Source: Acidimicrobiia bacterium
GTDB taxonomy: Bacteria; Actinomycetota; Acidimicrobiia; Spongiisociales; UBA5794
Length of the DNA stretch: 32,595 nucleotides
Direction: 5' to 3'
Assembly (NCBI GenBank): GCA_030066875.1
Contig: JASJAS010000026.1
Coordinates: 1 to 32,595, forward strand
Below, piece after piece: positions 31,758 through 32,595 of this stretch. Made by a program: the position numbers and the translations under genes. The notes under the pieces are model-generated. The model was not told the DNA's origin. It worked only from the letters and a program-made list of their open reading frames with translations, and did no database searches. Each line of letters opens with the position of its first letter. Position 1 is the first letter of the stretch.

Positions 31758-32577
31758 GGGACCGCGGCTCGTCAGTTACCAGCGCCGCTAGTCGCAGGAA
31801 ACCAGCGACGTCGATGTCTTCGGGTCGTGCGGTTTCCGGCAGGCCCGCCGCCGCCAGGGCCTCCGGCAGATCAGCGACGACGCCCTCGAGTGAGCGCCTC
31901 ACCATCTTTCGACGCTGGCGAAAAGCGGCGGCGGCCAGTTCGATTGCGTGAGGCGCATTCTCTGGGGCCGGCTTGCGATCAATCAACACGACGGCCGACT
32001 CGACTTCAGGCTTTGGGTAGAACACGTCGGCAGGGACAGTAAACGCCAGCGTCGCCTCCGCATACACGCCAACAACAACCGAAGGTAGACCGTAGGCGCG
32101 CTTGCCGGGCCCCGCGGTGAGGCGGTCCGCCACTTCCCGCTGCACCATCACCACAAGACGGCTGATTGCGGGGACATTGCGCAACACATCGAGAATCAGC
32201 GGCGTCCCGATGTTGTAGGGAAGGTTCGCAACCATGATCCACGGCCCGCCGGACAGCGATTTGCTCAAATCGACCTTGGTGACGTCTTCGAACCGCAGGA
32301 CGGTGTTGGTGTCTTGCAGCACCTCTGCAAGCAGTGGTCGTAGCCGCTCATCGACTTCATAAGCGACGACCTCTGCTCCGGCTGCAGCCAGGGCCCGCGT
32401 GAGCGTGCCGGTGCCGGCACCCACCTCGACCACGCGATCGCCCGCACCGACATCGGCTGTGCGGACGATACGGTCGACGAGGTTGGGGTCTCCGAGGAAG
32501 TTCTGCCCGTATCGCTTGATCGGGCGAATGCCGTGCCTCGAGAGGAGCCGGCGGACCTCCCCACGACCCTGCGCCAT
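31744..32577 (-). CDS. rsmA: 16S rRNA (adenine(1518)-N6/adenine(1519)-N6)-dimethyltransferase
   Basis: A 277-residue KsgA/RsmA that dimethylates two adjacent adenines near the 3' end of 16S rRNA during 30S maturation. Motifs: RYGQNFLGDP (22-31), the SAM loop VEVGAGTGTLT (50-60), YEVDERL, FEDVTKVDL, the catalytic NLPYNIGTP (118 onward), VQREVADRLTAGPGKRAYG, and VFYPKPEVESAVV. The C-terminal helical region ends RSHDQP. The ATG at 32577 is close to the window edge; no strong ribosome site is seen, though the conserved region begins about 20 residues in, which fits this start. It overlaps ispE. Confidence 0.97.
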   Translation of the reverse strand: MAQGRGEVRRLLSRHGIRPIKRYGQNFLGDPNLVDRIVRTADVGAGDRVVEVGAGTGTLTRALAAAGAEVVAYEVDERLRPLLAEVLQDTNTVLRFEDVTKVDLSKSLSGGPWIMVANLPYNIGTPLILDVLRNVPAISRLVVMVQREVADRLTAGPGKRAYGLPSVVVGVYAEATLAFTVPADVFYPKPEVESAVVLIDRKPAPENAPHAIELAAAAFRQRRKMVRRSLEGVVADLPEALAAAGLPETARPEDIDVAGFLRLAALVTDEPRSHDQP

Positions 32578-32595
32578 CAGCCAACCCCATAGCCA

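Overview
The window is high-GC bacterial chromosome (roughly 60-65% G+C by eye). It carries 26 complete protein genes, one gene start cut by the left edge and two tRNAs. An actinobacterium is suggested by FtsB/DivIC-DUF501-Ppx directly after enolase, an F420-type luciferase-like oxidoreductase, an EF-G2-type GTPase, and -10 elements of the form TANNNT placed 6-7 bases before start codons (leaderless mRNAs). From memory, the order rsmA-ispE-glmU-prs-rplY-pth-mfd-mazG-eno-ftsB-DUF501-ppx follows Mycobacterium tuberculosis Rv1010-Rv1026. Gene content (threonine-rich lipoprotein, AceK, SurA-like lipoprotein) points away from mycobacteria, perhaps to an Acidimicrobiia-like lineage. That last step is inference.

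Layout. 1-2.9 kb: the start of a probable CBS-domain gene and a GNAT/acyl-CoA synthetase fusion, divergent from a lipoprotein gene (2.9-3.6 kb). 3.6-5.9 kb: a response regulator/histidine kinase operon, with a related DNA element on each side and a possible small structured RNA before a strong terminator. 6.1-8.9 kb: an ABC-F ATPase coupled to an LLM oxidoreductase. 8.9-12.05 kb: a GGDEF-EAL membrane protein, a siderophore-interacting protein and tRNA-Leu(UAA). 12.2-14.3 kb: an EF-G-like GTPase on the plus strand, whose stop overlaps that of convergent ppx. 14.3-32.6 kb: a long minus-strand housekeeping block (reading right to left): rsmA, ispE, tRNA-Gln(UUG), a short glmU, prs, aceK, yjbQ, rplY, pth, glpK, pgsA, mfd, a SurA-like lipoprotein, mazG, eno, ftsB, DUF501 and ppx.

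How the genes fit together. The block combines rRNA maturation and translation (RsmA, L25, Pth), precursor supply (IspE, GlmU, Prs), lipid metabolism (GlpK, PgsA), repair and nucleotide sanitation (Mfd, MazG), glycolysis (Eno), division (FtsB) and polyphosphate turnover (Ppx). Many neighbours overlap as ATGA, GTGA or TAATG, which suggests translational coupling.

I see no CRISPR array, insertion sequence, prophage or obvious defence system. The points that most deserve a second look are a full-length AceK in a prs operon, a GlmU lacking its acetyltransferase half, a pth gene without a normal start codon, and paired 11-bp-phased repeats flanking the two-component system.
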